Position numbers and translations under genes: made by a program. The notes beneath the pieces were generated by a model. The model was not told the DNA's origin and ran no database searches. It saw only the letters and a program-made list of their open reading frames with translations. Below, piece by piece: positions 1 to 6,472 of a stretch of 16,712 nt of DNA; the first letter of the stretch is position 1; the number at the start of each line of letters is the position of its first letter. The DNA is taken from the NCBI GenBank assembly GCA_024699005.1, contig JAILQN010000061.1, positions 1 to 16,712 on the forward strand, in the 5' to 3' direction. This DNA is from Clostridia bacterium (GTDB lineage: Bacteria; Bacillota_A; Clostridia; Oscillospirales; Acutalibacteraceae).

Positions 1-228
1 ACGCCGGAAGCCCTCGCGCATATGAAGGATATGCCCGTATGGGCGTCCCATTCGGCGGACGACACCGTCGTGCCGGTCACCCGGGACGATGAGATCGTCC
101 CGATACTGAGAGAGCTCGGCGCGCCGGTAAAATATACCCGCACGGACGGCAAAGGGCACAGCAGGCTCGTGCCGTTTTTCCTGAAAACCGAGCCCTGGGC
201 GGAGTGGATGTTTGAGCAGAAAAAATAA
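1..228 (+). CDS. Alpha/beta-hydrolase (esterase), 3' end only
   Basis: This is the C-terminal 75 codons of an esterase whose start lies left of the window; the frame is open from base 1. It aligns without gaps to the C-terminus of the esterase at 2242-3294, with 53 of 75 residues identical (about 71%) by eye. The aligned part carries the late catalytic residues of an alpha/beta hydrolase: the acidic residue in HSADD and the histidine in DGKGH. The nucleophile and oxyanion motifs are outside the window. It ends TAA just before the hipBST control region. The paralogue on the other side of hipBST points the opposite way, so the two esterases face each other across the toxin-antitoxin operon. Substrate unknown; by its paralogue it is probably cytoplasmic. 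Confidence 0.85.
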   Translation, partial: TPEALAHMKDMPVWASHSADDTVVPVTRDDEIVPILRELGAPVKYTRTDGKGHSRLVPFFLKTEPWAEWMFEQKK

Positions 229-240
229 TATATAGCATTA

Positions 241-258
241 TATACCCGATAAGGTATA
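241..258. promoter_or_regulatory. HipB-type operator O1 (palindrome)
   Basis: Perfect inverted repeat TATACC-N6-GGTATA. It is the most upstream of three identical-arm palindromes before hipB; its centre is 41 bp from the next. HipB-family repressors bind such palindromes as dimers, so this is inferred to be an operator. Confidence 0.75.
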
Positions 259-276
259 TTTTACTATTGGTGAGAT

Positions 277-304
277 AAAAATATACCCTCTGGGGTATAT
301 TTTT
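277..304. promoter_or_regulatory. HipB-type operator O2, possibly also the terminator of the upstream esterase
   Basis: It contains TATACC-N6-GGTATA at 282-299. Here the symmetry extends to 12-bp arms around a TCTG centre, with A-rich left and T-rich right ends. As RNA it would form a hairpin followed by a short U run, so it could also end the transcript of the partial esterase at 1-228. Only three or four GC pairs support the stem, so the terminator role is weaker than the operator role. Confidence 0.65.
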
Positions 305-316
305 GTTGTAAAAAGC

Positions 317-345
317 TTGACTTTATACCTTAAAGGGTATATAAT
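317..345 (+). promoter_or_regulatory. Sigma-70 promoter of hipBST
   Basis: TTGACT at 317-322 and TATAAT at 340-345 with a 17-bp spacer: one mismatch from consensus. Transcription should start near 352, leaving a leader of about 27 bases with purine-rich GGTGGGAG and AAGGGA stretches before the hipB ATG at 379. The spacer is occupied by operator O3, so the strong promoter is probably held down by HipB. Confidence 0.85.
324..341. promoter_or_regulatory. HipB-type operator O3 inside the promoter
   Basis: Third TATACC-N6-GGTATA palindrome, centred 42 bp after O2. It lies between the -35 (317-322) and overlaps the first bases of the -10 (340-345). A bound repressor would block RNA polymerase directly. 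Confidence 0.8.
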
Positions 346-378
346 GAACAAGAAAATCGAGGGTGGGAGATAAGGGAC

Positions 379-579
379 ATGAATCCTATTGCCGAATTTG
401 TAAAAAATAACAGAAAGAAAGCAGGACTTACGCAGAAAGAATTTGCCATGCGTTCAGGGCTGGGGCTTCGCTTTGTCCGTGATCTTGAACAGGGCAAAGA
501 AACCGTGCGTATGGATAAAGTAAACGTCGCTCTTGAAATGTTCGGCGCCACTGCCGTTCCGGGAAGAAAGGACAAATAA
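379..579 (+). CDS. hipB: HipB-type HTH antitoxin/repressor
   Basis: A 66-residue protein of the short Xre/HipB class. The helix-turn-helix covers about residues 17-43, with the typical LTQKEFA start and the RFVRDLEQGKETVRMDKV stretch found in HipB proteins paired with split HipA kinases. It should dimerise, bind the three TATACC-N6-GGTATA palindromes upstream and repress its own operon. The length fits single-domain HipB relatives. The stop codon overlaps the hipS start by one base (TAATG), which implies translational coupling. A purine-rich ribosome site precedes the ATG at 379. Function is from family knowledge; the operators are seen directly. The symbol follows the E. coli HipBST naming. 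Confidence 0.9.
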   Translation: MNPIAEFVKNNRKKAGLTQKEFAMRSGLGLRFVRDLEQGKETVRMDKVNVALEMFGATAVPGRKDK

Positions 580-908
580 TGGATGCATTCAGAAAAGCTT
601 ATGTGTATGTGAGAAACGTATTTGCAGGCGTTTTATCCGAAACGGATTCCGGCTACAGGTTTGCTTATGATGAAGACTATCTGAGATCTGAAAAGCCATC
701 GGCAGTTTCATTGACGTTGCCTCTTCGGGATGAACCCTACGATTCCGGCATCTTATTTCCGTTCTTTGACGGGCTCATCCCGGAAGGTTGGCTGCTCGGT
801 TTAGTCAGCCGGAACTGGAAGATAGATACTAAGGATCGATTCGGATTGTTGCTCGTCGCCTGTAAAGACTGTATCGGAAACGTGAGTATTGCGGAGGAAA
901 AGAGATGA
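579..908 (+). CDS. hipS: HipS-like protein (HipA N-terminal subdomain as a separate antitoxin)
   Basis: A 109-residue protein matching the small N-terminal subdomain of HipA (the 'couple_hipA' region). It has an N-terminal KAYVYVRNVFAGVL strand-rich start, then SLTLPLR, and the family hallmark PFFDGLIPEGWLL at about residues 61-73. In the HipBST systems described in E. coli O127 this subdomain is a separate protein that neutralises the kinase HipT. The same gene order here supports that role. It overlaps hipB by one base and hipT by four (ATGA). Calling it the antitoxin is inference from family and order; in other split HipA systems the HTH protein may contribute as well. Confidence 0.88.
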   Translation: MDAFRKAYVYVRNVFAGVLSETDSGYRFAYDEDYLRSEKPSAVSLTLPLRDEPYDSGILFPFFDGLIPEGWLLGLVSRNWKIDTKDRFGLLLVACKDCIGNVSIAEEKR

Positions 909-1852
909 ACTGTTGTTGCTGCGGCAAACCGCTCCGGAATAACGGTATTAACGGTTGGCATCGGGCGTGCGTCAGACGCTTTTTCGGAACGAACGCCATC
1001 CCGCAAATTGAGATTGACGATCATACCCTGGAAGAAATAGCAAGGGAAAACACTGACAAAGGAATTACCGTACCGGGCGTTCAGAAAAAGCTGTCTCTCC
1101 ATTTGCATTCAGACGGCAATACTCCGCGGCTGACGCTTGTTGATTACCCTGCCGGCTACATTCTGAAACCGCAAGTCGCTGAATTTGAGTGTTTGCCGGA
1201 AGCCGAACAGCTTGTGATGACCATGGCGGACATGACCGGCATATCGACTGTGCCCCACGCTCTGATAAAAAGCGGAGATACGTTTGCCTATATCACAAAG
1301 CGTGTTGACAGAATAATTGATAATAACGGTATCAGGATGCTTGCCATGGAGGATTTCTGTCAGCTTGATCTGCGCCTGACTCAGGACAAGTACAGAGGTT
1401 CTTACGAACGCTGCGCAAAGGTGATAGCAAGACACTCCTCGCAGCCGAAACTGGATATGACGGAATTATTTATGAGGCTTGTTTTCTCTTATGTCGTCGG
1501 CAATTCGGATATGCACCTGAAAAACTTTTCATTGATAGAAACGTATGAGGCGAGCGGCGTTTACGTGCTCTCGCCGGCATACGACCTGCTGCCGGTCAAT
1601 GTGATCATGCCGGAGGACGCAGAAGAATTCGCTCTTGCCATGAACGGTAAAAAAACTCATATCCGCAGGAAAGACTTCTTTACGTTTGCGGAAGAATGCG
1701 GGATATCAAAAAAATCGGCTGAAAAAATGTTAGCCGGGATCGTATCTCTGAAGTCGGATTATCAGGAACTGTGTGACAGTTCCCTGTTGTCAGTGCATCT
1801 GAAAGAACGGTTTTCGGAATTGATCGGAAAAAGATGTAACGTTTTGCAATAA
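905..1852 (+). CDS. hipT: HipT-like Ser/Thr kinase toxin
   Basis: A 315-residue HipA-fold kinase without the N-terminal subdomain, which is supplied by hipS. Residues 3-22 form a Cys-rich knuckle (CCCC, then H19 and C22) that could bind zinc. The Gly-rich loop is at about 53-63 (TVPGVQKKLSL), the ATP-binding lysine is probably K88 in ILKP, the catalytic loop is GNSDMHLKN (199-207, D202), and the metal-binding motif is AYDLLP (D227). HipA kinases phosphorylate aminoacyl-tRNA synthetases (GltX for HipA, TrpS for E. coli HipT) and so stop translation; the target here is unknown. The start is fixed by GGAGGA at 893-898 and the ATGA overlap with hipS. A strong hairpin follows at 1873. Confidence 0.92.
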   Translation: MNCCCCGKPLRNNGINGWHRACVRRFFGTNAIPQIEIDDHTLEEIARENTDKGITVPGVQKKLSLHLHSDGNTPRLTLVDYPAGYILKPQVAEFECLPEAEQLVMTMADMTGISTVPHALIKSGDTFAYITKRVDRIIDNNGIRMLAMEDFCQLDLRLTQDKYRGSYERCAKVIARHSSQPKLDMTELFMRLVFSYVVGNSDMHLKNFSLIETYEASGVYVLSPAYDLLPVNVIMPEDAEEFALAMNGKKTHIRRKDFFTFAEECGISKKSAEKMLAGIVSLKSDYQELCDSSLLSVHLKERFSELIGKRCNVLQ

Positions 1853-1872
1853 TAAATCTGTTAAAACACTAA

Positions 1873-1899
1873 GGGAGGGGTGAATCGATCACCCCTCCC
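1873..1899. terminator. Hairpin between convergent operons, probable bidirectional terminator
   Basis: A perfect 11-bp stem, GGGAGGGGTGA with its complement, around a 5-base loop lies between the end of hipT and the end of the convergent minus-strand operon. There is no clean U tract on the plus side; on the minus side a T-rich stretch (TTAGTGTTTT) follows. Stem strength and position make termination likely. Confidence 0.75.
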
Positions 1900-1929
1900 G
1901 TAATGTTTACGGCAGATTCCTGCCTCCTT

Positions 1930-2202
1930 TTATTCTGTCTTCTTTTTGTTCCTGATCAGAAGCATCACGAATCTGACGAGGAGAACGACGCCGATCACAG
2001 CGGAGAGTATCGCGCTGATCCGGGGCCCGATGTACCGGATCGAGATCCCGGTCTCAAAGAAGAAGACGGCGCAGGCGTTCACAATCGCCAATACGCCTGC
2101 CAGAAGCGTACAGATCAGTACGGACACGGATGCGGTCTTTTTTGAAGTACCGGTCTGCGCCGCGCGGTCGTTGACCGTTTTGTTTGTTTGCGTGTTCATC
2201 AT
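1930..2202 (-). CDS. Small two-helix membrane protein, unknown function
   Basis: A 90-residue protein with no family I recognise. After a polar, Lys/Thr-rich N-terminus (about 25 residues) there are two hydrophobic segments, roughly 26-48 (SVSVLICTLLAGVLAIVNAC...) and 61-83 (ISAILSAVIGVVLLVRFVML), joined by a short loop. It ends in the basic tail RNKKKTE, so both ends probably face the cytoplasm. It starts 39 bases after the esterase stop codon and is likely the last gene of that operon. Two adjacent ATG codons are possible starts (2202 and 2199); the ribosome site at 2208-2213 is better spaced for the second. It could be a small accessory protein for the esterase, but nothing in the sequence proves that. 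Confidence 0.7.
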   Translation of the reverse strand: MMNTQTNKTVNDRAAQTGTSKKTASVSVLICTLLAGVLAIVNACAVFFFETGISIRYIGPRISAILSAVIGVVLLVRFVMLLIRNKKKTE

Positions 2203-2207
2203 TCATG

Positions 2208-2213
2208 CCTCCT
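2208..2213 (-). promoter_or_regulatory. Ribosome binding site of the small membrane protein
   Basis: AGGAGG on the minus strand, 5 bases before the ATG at 2202 and 8 before the ATG at 2199. The spacing favours 2199 as the used start. A third ATG at 2206 is in another frame. Confidence 0.7.
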
Positions 2214-2241
2214 TTTTTCAACGTATGTGAAATATATCAGC

Positions 2242-3294
2242 TCATTTTTTCTGCGCGAACATCCACTCTTCCCAGGGTTCGTTTTTTATAAACCAGGGAA
2301 CCAGATAATGATGCCCTTTGCCGTCGACTCTTGTATACCTGACCGGCGCGCCGAGCTGACGCAAAACTGCGACTGTTTCGTCGTCTCTGGTTATGCGCAC
2401 GGTTTTGTCATCTGCGGAATGGGCGACCCATACGGGCAGATTTTTCATGTGCGCAAGCGATTCCGGAGTGGGAGGCCATGGAAGGTCCGGATGCTGGAGA
2501 TATCCCATCAGGGGAATGGCGCAGGCGTAGAAATCCGGGAAGAGATATGCCGAAAGCCACGTGCCGTGGCCGCCCCAGGAACCGCCCATGCAGTAGATCC
2601 GGTCAAAGTCGGATTTCGCCTCCGCCCCGACAAGTTCGCAGAGCTCCTTCACTGCGGCAATATAATCGTGATATTGATAACTGCCGGACTGACTGGACTG
2701 CGGGATCAGCACCGTGATATCCTGCCTCCGCAGCATGGCGCGTCTCTCTTTCGGTCTGCTCAGGAATTCCCAGAGCGGATGCAGATTGCCCGTTCCCACC
2801 GATCCGCCGCCGTGCAAAAATACCAGCAGAGGCTGTCCGGGGCGCTTCGCGTACCGTACCCGGTAGGGGAACCAGAGATTATGTGTTTTGCTGACGTACG
2901 TTCCCGGTTTCCATGTCAGAGGGGACCCGTGCTCCTCCCTGGTATCCGCGCCGTGTTGTGAGACCAGTTTATCTCTTTTCCGGTTTTCTTTTGCCAGGAG
3001 CTTATTTGTCTGCTGAACGTATTGCTCCCATTCCTTTGCGGTATACGGCCATTTTTCATATTTCGTGACAAACTCAGCCGTGCCGTCGGCTTTCGGCATG
3101 TAGGGATGATGATCCTCTCCTATCATCTGTGTGCCCTCTTTGCTTCCCGTAAGCTCATAAACCATAGCGTAAAGAGTGCCGACCTGTTCCTGCGACACTT
3201 CGACCACGGCGTTGTCGTCATATCTGAAGATCACGTGAAAAGTCTCGGAAAACTGCGGATACTTCACCGCGTTTGTAAAAACATGGTATTTCAC
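2242..3294 (-). CDS. Alpha/beta-hydrolase, esterase/PHB-depolymerase-like
   Basis: A 350-residue hydrolase. Residues 1-125 are a mostly helical N-terminal part I cannot name. The hydrolase fold follows: oxyanion motif LHGGG (160-164), nucleophile elbow GGSWGG with S239, acidic residue in HSADD (D295/D296) and histidine in GKGHH (H328). This is the arrangement of feruloyl/acetyl-esterase and PHB-depolymerase-like enzymes, and it probably cleaves an ester of a small or sugar-linked substrate. No signal peptide is visible, so it is probably cytoplasmic. The start is GTG; an in-frame TGA three codons upstream rules out a longer start. The GTG overlaps the stop of the preceding gene by four bases (GTGA), and GGAGGG lies 11 bases upstream. 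The partial gene at 1-228 is a paralogue. Confidence 0.87.
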   Translation of the reverse strand: MKYHVFTNAVKYPQFSETFHVIFRYDDNAVVEVSQEQVGTLYAMVYELTGSKEGTQMIGEDHHPYMPKADGTAEFVTKYEKWPYTAKEWEQYVQQTNKLLAKENRKRDKLVSQHGADTREEHGSPLTWKPGTYVSKTHNLWFPYRVRYAKRPGQPLLVFLHGGGSVGTGNLHPLWEFLSRPKERRAMLRRQDITVLIPQSSQSGSYQYHDYIAAVKELCELVGAEAKSDFDRIYCMGGSWGGHGTWLSAYLFPDFYACAIPLMGYLQHPDLPWPPTPESLAHMKNLPVWVAHSADDKTVRITRDDETVAVLRQLGAPVRYTRVDGKGHHYLVPWFIKNEPWEEWMFAQKK

Positions 3295-3614
3295 GTTTGT
3301 TCATTCCCTCCATTGTATCTGATATTCAGCAAAACGTTTTCAAAAAACGTCCTTATGCTGCGGATAATGAAGAAAAGTCTGTGAGCCGCGTAGTTGAACA
3401 CGTCGCCCTTATCCACCTCGGTATCGCATTTATCCACGTAGATGCCGGAGTATATGAACTTCATTGATCCGTTTATTTCCTCTTCTGCTGTCTGGCCTGC
3501 GTCGAACCGGCAGCGCTGCTGTTCCTCATAGAAAGCGAGCGTAGCGAATATGCCGATCGTGTTGCCGTCCGCTTCAGTCCGGAACTCTATTTTTCGGGTG
3601 ATTTTTCTTATCAC
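3291..3614 (-). CDS. Small protein of unknown function, first gene of the esterase operon; start uncertain
   Basis: The open frame runs from 3731, but the promoter at 3621-3674 lies inside that longer version, so the true start must be at or after about 3614. The candidates are GTG at 3614 (107 residues), which falls on the predicted transcript start and would be leaderless, or ATG at 3464 (57 residues), which has only a weak ribosome site. The protein has a charged, strand-like N-terminal half, then FIYSGIYVDKCDTEVDKGDV and a hydrophobic FF-rich segment (LFFIIRSIRTFFENVLL) near the end, resembling the tails of other proteins in this window. It overlaps the esterase start by four bases, so the two are probably translationally coupled. 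No family recognised. Confidence 0.5.
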   Translation of the reverse strand: MIRKITRKIEFRTEADGNTIGIFATLAFYEEQQRCRFDAGQTAEEEINGSMKFIYSGIYVDKCDTEVDKGDVFNYAAHRLFFIIRSIRTFFENVLLNIRYNGGNEQT

Positions 3615-3620
3615 AGCTGC

Positions 3621-3674
3621 ATTATAAAACCGGAAAGTGACAATAACGTGACCGGAATATGAAGAATCTGTCAT
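3621..3674 (-). promoter_or_regulatory. Promoter with four 11-bp direct repeats (PhoB/OmpR-type box), esterase operon
   Basis: Read on the minus strand from 3674, four consecutive 11-mers begin ATGAC, TTCAT, GTCAC, GTCAC and end at 3631. Four bases follow, then TATAAT at 3626-3621. There is no TTGACA-like -35; the last repeat takes its place. OmpR/PhoB-family response regulators bind tandem direct repeats with this 11-bp period next to weak promoters. The same layout recurs at 7584-7637 and 12467-12520. Confidence 0.75.
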
Positions 3675-3708
3675 AATCGGCGCTGTTTCACTTCGCTTCG
3701 ACCGTCGA

Positions 3709-3778
3709 CCTCTCCACCGTTTTGCGGTCACTCCCCATGACAGGAGAGGCTTGTATGGTTGCGTTCGCTTCGCGAACG
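3709..3778. repeat. Inverted-repeat remnant of an interspersed palindromic element
   Basis: CCTCTCC at 3709-3715 pairs with GGAGAGG at 3743-3749, and a second perfect hairpin follows (CGTTCGC-TTC-GCGAACG, 3762-3778). Arms of the CCTCTCC...TGACAGGAGAGG type recall short non-coding palindromes scattered in gut Clostridia. The rest of the gap between the GH16 stop codon and the promoter box is unremarkable. The second hairpin might help end the GH16 transcript, but it lacks a U tract. Confidence 0.4.
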
Positions 3779-3812
3779 GTGATTATGAAAGTGAAATCCA
3801 CGTTACAATTGT

Positions 3813-4640
3813 TTACGGCAGCTGATATATCCTTACGTAATCCACTGTCATTGACGTGGTGAAATCCTTTGCGTGCGATACGTTCGCGGGGATCTCCAGC
3901 GAGACTATGACCTGTTCGGGTACCTGCGAGACGCCCCTGGAGAAAGAAGTCCTCGCCGTTTCAACGCCGTTTACATAGAAAATGTATTCGTCCTCGGTCC
4001 ATTTGAGACCGTAGGTATTGAATGTGTTATAAATATCGTTCCCACGGAATTTGCCCAGGCGTTTGGAATCTATATGATCCGGATCGTCGTCCCCGCCGTT
4101 GCAGTGTATGGCGCTTGTAACGGAGTTTTTCTTCGCGGAGGTCAGTTCCGAATACTGCGTCGCCTCCATGATGTCTATCTCCGCCGCGCCGACGCCGCCT
4201 TTGGAGATATCGTGCTCGTAGGAGCCGTCTCCCTGCAGCCAGAAGGCGCTCCACATCCCGCCGCCGGGTGCGCAGGTGCATTTTATTTCAAAATAGCCGC
4301 GCAGATACTTTTGTTCAAGGGCGATTACGCCGCTGTACCAGCCCGCGCCGTATTCGCCGTTGTCCCGGTATTGCGCCGTGATCGTCATGGCGCCGCCCGA
4401 GACTGCTACCTGATTTGCGGAGTTGTATACGTCCGCGGCGAGTCCTTCCGTACGGTAAAACCACGCGTCGGTATTCAATGAATTGCCGTTGAACTCGTCC
4501 TCGAAAACGAGCCGGTAACCGTTCAGGTCAAGGTCTTTTCCGTTCTGTCCGCCGCCGGAGAGCGGCGCGAAAATGCCGGTAATGAAGGCTATTATGCCGG
4601 TGAAAAACGCGGCGATCTTCTGAAAGAATTCGGTGATCAT
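3813..4640 (-). CDS. GH16 family glucanase (laminarinase type), membrane-anchored
   Basis: A 275-residue glycoside hydrolase family 16 protein. The signature EIDIME (154-159) gives nucleophile E154 and acid/base E159. The extra residue between D156 and E159 is the 'bulged' form typical of beta-1,3-glucanases (laminarinases), not the compact EIDIE form of licheninases. Other family marks are LVFEDEFNG (44-52), GGGMWSAFWLQG (126-137) and the closing VDYVRIYQ strand. Residues 5-27 (FFQKIAAFFTGIIAFITGIF...) are a long hydrophobic stretch followed by a Gly-rich linker. With an acidic residue before the lysine it is an unusual signal peptide and more likely an anchor. The ribosome site AAGGAG is well spaced before the ATG. 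Exact substrate uncertain among beta-glucans and galactans. No PhoB-type box lies upstream. Confidence 0.9.
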   Translation of the reverse strand: MITEFFQKIAAFFTGIIAFITGIFAPLSGGGQNGKDLDLNGYRLVFEDEFNGNSLNTDAWFYRTEGLAADVYNSANQVAVSGGAMTITAQYRDNGEYGAGWYSGVIALEQKYLRGYFEIKCTCAPGGGMWSAFWLQGDGSYEHDISKGGVGAAEIDIMEATQYSELTSAKKNSVTSAIHCNGGDDDPDHIDSKRLGKFRGNDIYNTFNTYGLKWTEDEYIFYVNGVETARTSFSRGVSQVPEQVIVSLEIPANVSHAKDFTTSMTVDYVRIYQLP

Positions 4641-4714
4641 AATGTCTGCTCCTTTTTTGTATTAAACACCAGTTTTATTGTATAAGTCCCGTGTGCCAAA
4701 AGAAATAACCTGAG

Positions 4715-4732
4715 CGTTGAGGCGTCTCAACG
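4715..4732. other. Small perfect hairpin upstream of the GH16 gene
   Basis: CGTTGAG-GCGT-CTCAACG, a 7-bp stem with a 4-base loop. On the minus strand it is followed by CTCAGGTTATTTCTTTT, so it could weakly end the transcript coming from 6461, or serve as an operator for the GH16 gene. I saw no convincing promoter between it and the GH16 start. Confidence 0.35.
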
Positions 4733-4777
4733 GAGAGTTGAAAACGGAGGGAGAAAACAATATGAAAATAAACTCAG

Positions 4778-4808
4778 AGAGGGACGGTCCCGTGAAAACC
4801 GTCCCTCT
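4778..4808. repeat. Palindromic element, copy 1 (GGGACGGT family)
   Basis: Perfect 11-bp arms AGAGGGACGGT / ACCGTCCCTCT around the loop CCCGTGAAA. The core GGGACGGT...GAAAACCGTCCC recurs in the hairpin at 7673-7715. Located just past the end of the cysteine-peptidase-like gene, it may also act as its terminator; the minus strand continues into TTTATTTTC. Confidence 0.6.
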
Positions 4809-4817
4809 TATCGATTT

Positions 4818-4866
4818 ACCTGTCACCTGTCACCTGTTACCTGTTACCTGTCATCTGACACCTGTT
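4818..4866. repeat. Heptanucleotide tandem repeat, seven units
   Basis: Seven consecutive 7-mers of the form ACCTGTC / ACCTGTT, with one diverged unit ATCTGAC. The array overlaps the last codons and stop of the gene ending at 4851. The same heptamer recurs at 6473-6493, directly upstream of that gene. It recalls the heptameric STRR repeats of cyanobacteria in form only. Confidence 0.8.
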
Positions 4867-6461
4867 TTCCGGAACAGATCGAAGATCTGCCTCAGGGTAT
4901 CAGCCAGATGGCGGAAAAACGCTGTATGCCATGCGAAGGGATTCGATACGCCGGTCAGCCTGAATGAATCGAACTGACTTACGTCGTCGTTCCACGAAAA
5001 ACCCTCCAGCGTGCTGCCGTAAGAGATTTCGGTGAAATCCTCATTGATAGTAAGAGTATCGCAGCGGCCCGCAGAATAAGCGTCTGAGTTGCAGTCGCAG
5101 GCGATAAGGACGTGCGAGCCGTCGGAGGCGGTGTAAGCGCCGGTGAGCAGTATGCCGTGGGCGTCGTCAAATCTTTCAAACACTTCCGACACGGATCCTG
5201 ACGTCGCGAGTATCTTCATGGGGTGTTCCCCGCCGCCGGGATAGAATTCGAAATAGACCGGAGTGCCTTTTTCAAGAGTCTCGTACAGTTTTCTGAGCTG
5301 GGCGGTATATCCCTCGCTGCCGGGATCCAGAGCGACGTTGTTCACAAGATGGCAGGCGACGGCGTTGTTGTTATAGACGTTTATTATGCTTGTCAGCTCG
5401 TCAGTCGGCTCAAGCTCGGCGACGGTCTTCACACCCTGGGTCGAAAGCAGGTCGATCTTTCCGTAGTGCTGCAGCAGCTCCGTTATCGGGAATCCGCAGC
5501 AGGAGCCGTAGAATTCGTAAGTCGGCCAGTATACGGAAAGGTAGGTGATCCCCAATGCGGCGACGGGCATGAAAGGAGTCACGCCGAAGGTCGTCATCCA
5601 GTTGCCTATATTGCGGACGTAGTTTCTGTCGGTGTAATAATATCCGCCGTCAAAGTATTCGTCGCTGTTGGTGAAGGAAAACACCTCGTCGGCTCTGAGC
5701 CCTATGGGGCACCAGACCGGGTAGAGATCGTACACGGCGCCGGCTTCCGCGATGATATCGGTACAGGTCGGATGCTGTTCCCATTCGTCCGTATCGGAGT
5801 TATAGACCCAGGCTTCCGCATTGTAATTCCATGCGCTGCCTTCCTCGGTCTGCCAGCCCGTCAGTATCCTGTCTCCGTTCTGAATGTGCCTGTAGTAGGG
5901 ATTCAGGCTTATTGTCTCGCCTTTGTGTGCAACCAGGGGGAAGCAGTCTCCGTCGATATGATAATTCACTGTCGCGACGCCCTTGGGAGCGGTGTCGGAA
6001 ATGCGCGTGATCGCAAAGCCCCAGCCGCTGTCGGACGCGTTTGTTATGAACTCAAGGGTAAAGCTGTTGCCGGGGATATACAGGGTCGCTCCCGCAAGCT
6101 CGTCGCCGGTATAACCGCCGTAATACGTATTATCCTCTCCGTAATAAATCTCGAGGTAATCGGCGCCGCGGTACCAGGAACCGTATTCAATAAACTCACG
6201 CAGATCGTATTCGTCTATATTTTCAAGCTCTTCTTCGGACAGGGAATAGGACCAGGCGTTTTTGTCGTAAAGATAAGTTCTTTTGTCGAACGTGACGTAG
6301 AGTCCGTCCGCGTTTCGGGGATAGGTGTATTCCCACGTTTCGTAAAGATTGGGACCGTAATTATGTTCGCTTTCCGGGTAAGAGGTCTTCGCCGCTCCGG
6401 TAAAGGCGAACGCCGCGATCAGCATGGTAAGTGATAATACTATCGAAATGTATTTTTTCAT
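4851..6461 (-). CDS. Secreted papain-fold cysteine peptidase-like protein with CUB-like domain
   Basis: A 536-residue secreted protein. Residues 1-23 are a signal peptide (KKYISIVLSLTMLIAAFAFTG). Residues about 52-153 resemble a CUB-like beta domain (DYLEIYYGEDN ... YIPGNSFTLEFITNAS...GWGFAIT). Residues 163-252 look like a Listeria-type bacterial repeat (VNYHIDGD ... LTGWQTEEG ... YDLYPVW). The C-terminal half contains GSCCGF (C321 the likely nucleophile), HGILLTGAY (H435) and ACDCNSD (D456 or N458), which is the Cys-His-Asp/Asn order of papain-fold peptidases. It ends in an FF-rich, basic helix (FFRHLADTLRQIFDLFRK). The closest peptidase family is uncertain, and activity is inferred from the motif order. 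GGAGG precedes the ATG; the gene starts 34 bases after the leucine-rich protein and is in its operon. Confidence 0.75.
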   Translation of the reverse strand: MKKYISIVLSLTMLIAAFAFTGAAKTSYPESEHNYGPNLYETWEYTYPRNADGLYVTFDKRTYLYDKNAWSYSLSEEELENIDEYDLREFIEYGSWYRGADYLEIYYGEDNTYYGGYTGDELAGATLYIPGNSFTLEFITNASDSGWGFAITRISDTAPKGVATVNYHIDGDCFPLVAHKGETISLNPYYRHIQNGDRILTGWQTEEGSAWNYNAEAWVYNSDTDEWEQHPTCTDIIAEAGAVYDLYPVWCPIGLRADEVFSFTNSDEYFDGGYYYTDRNYVRNIGNWMTTFGVTPFMPVAALGITYLSVYWPTYEFYGSCCGFPITELLQHYGKIDLLSTQGVKTVAELEPTDELTSIINVYNNNAVACHLVNNVALDPGSEGYTAQLRKLYETLEKGTPVYFEFYPGGGEHPMKILATSGSVSEVFERFDDAHGILLTGAYTASDGSHVLIACDCNSDAYSAGRCDTLTINEDFTEISYGSTLEGFSWNDDVSQFDSFRLTGVSNPFAWHTAFFRHLADTLRQIFDLFRKTGVR

Positions 6462-6472
6462 TGTGGTTTCCT

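Noticed and set aside
344..373. Nine-codon ORF (MNKKIEGGR) as a hipBST leader peptide
   Set aside because: Its ATG overlaps the -10 box and lies upstream of the expected transcript start, so it would not be in the mRNA.
2188..2961. 257-codon open frame on the plus strand
   Set aside because: Antisense to the esterase with its intact catalytic residues.
4818..4866. Heptamer array as a CRISPR or as a PhoB-type box
   Set aside because: Units are 7 bp with no spacers, and the period is 7, not 11.
5223..6434. 403-codon open frame on the plus strand
   Set aside because: Antisense to the peptidase-like gene, which has a signal peptide, ribosome site and catalytic motifs; no motif in the plus product.
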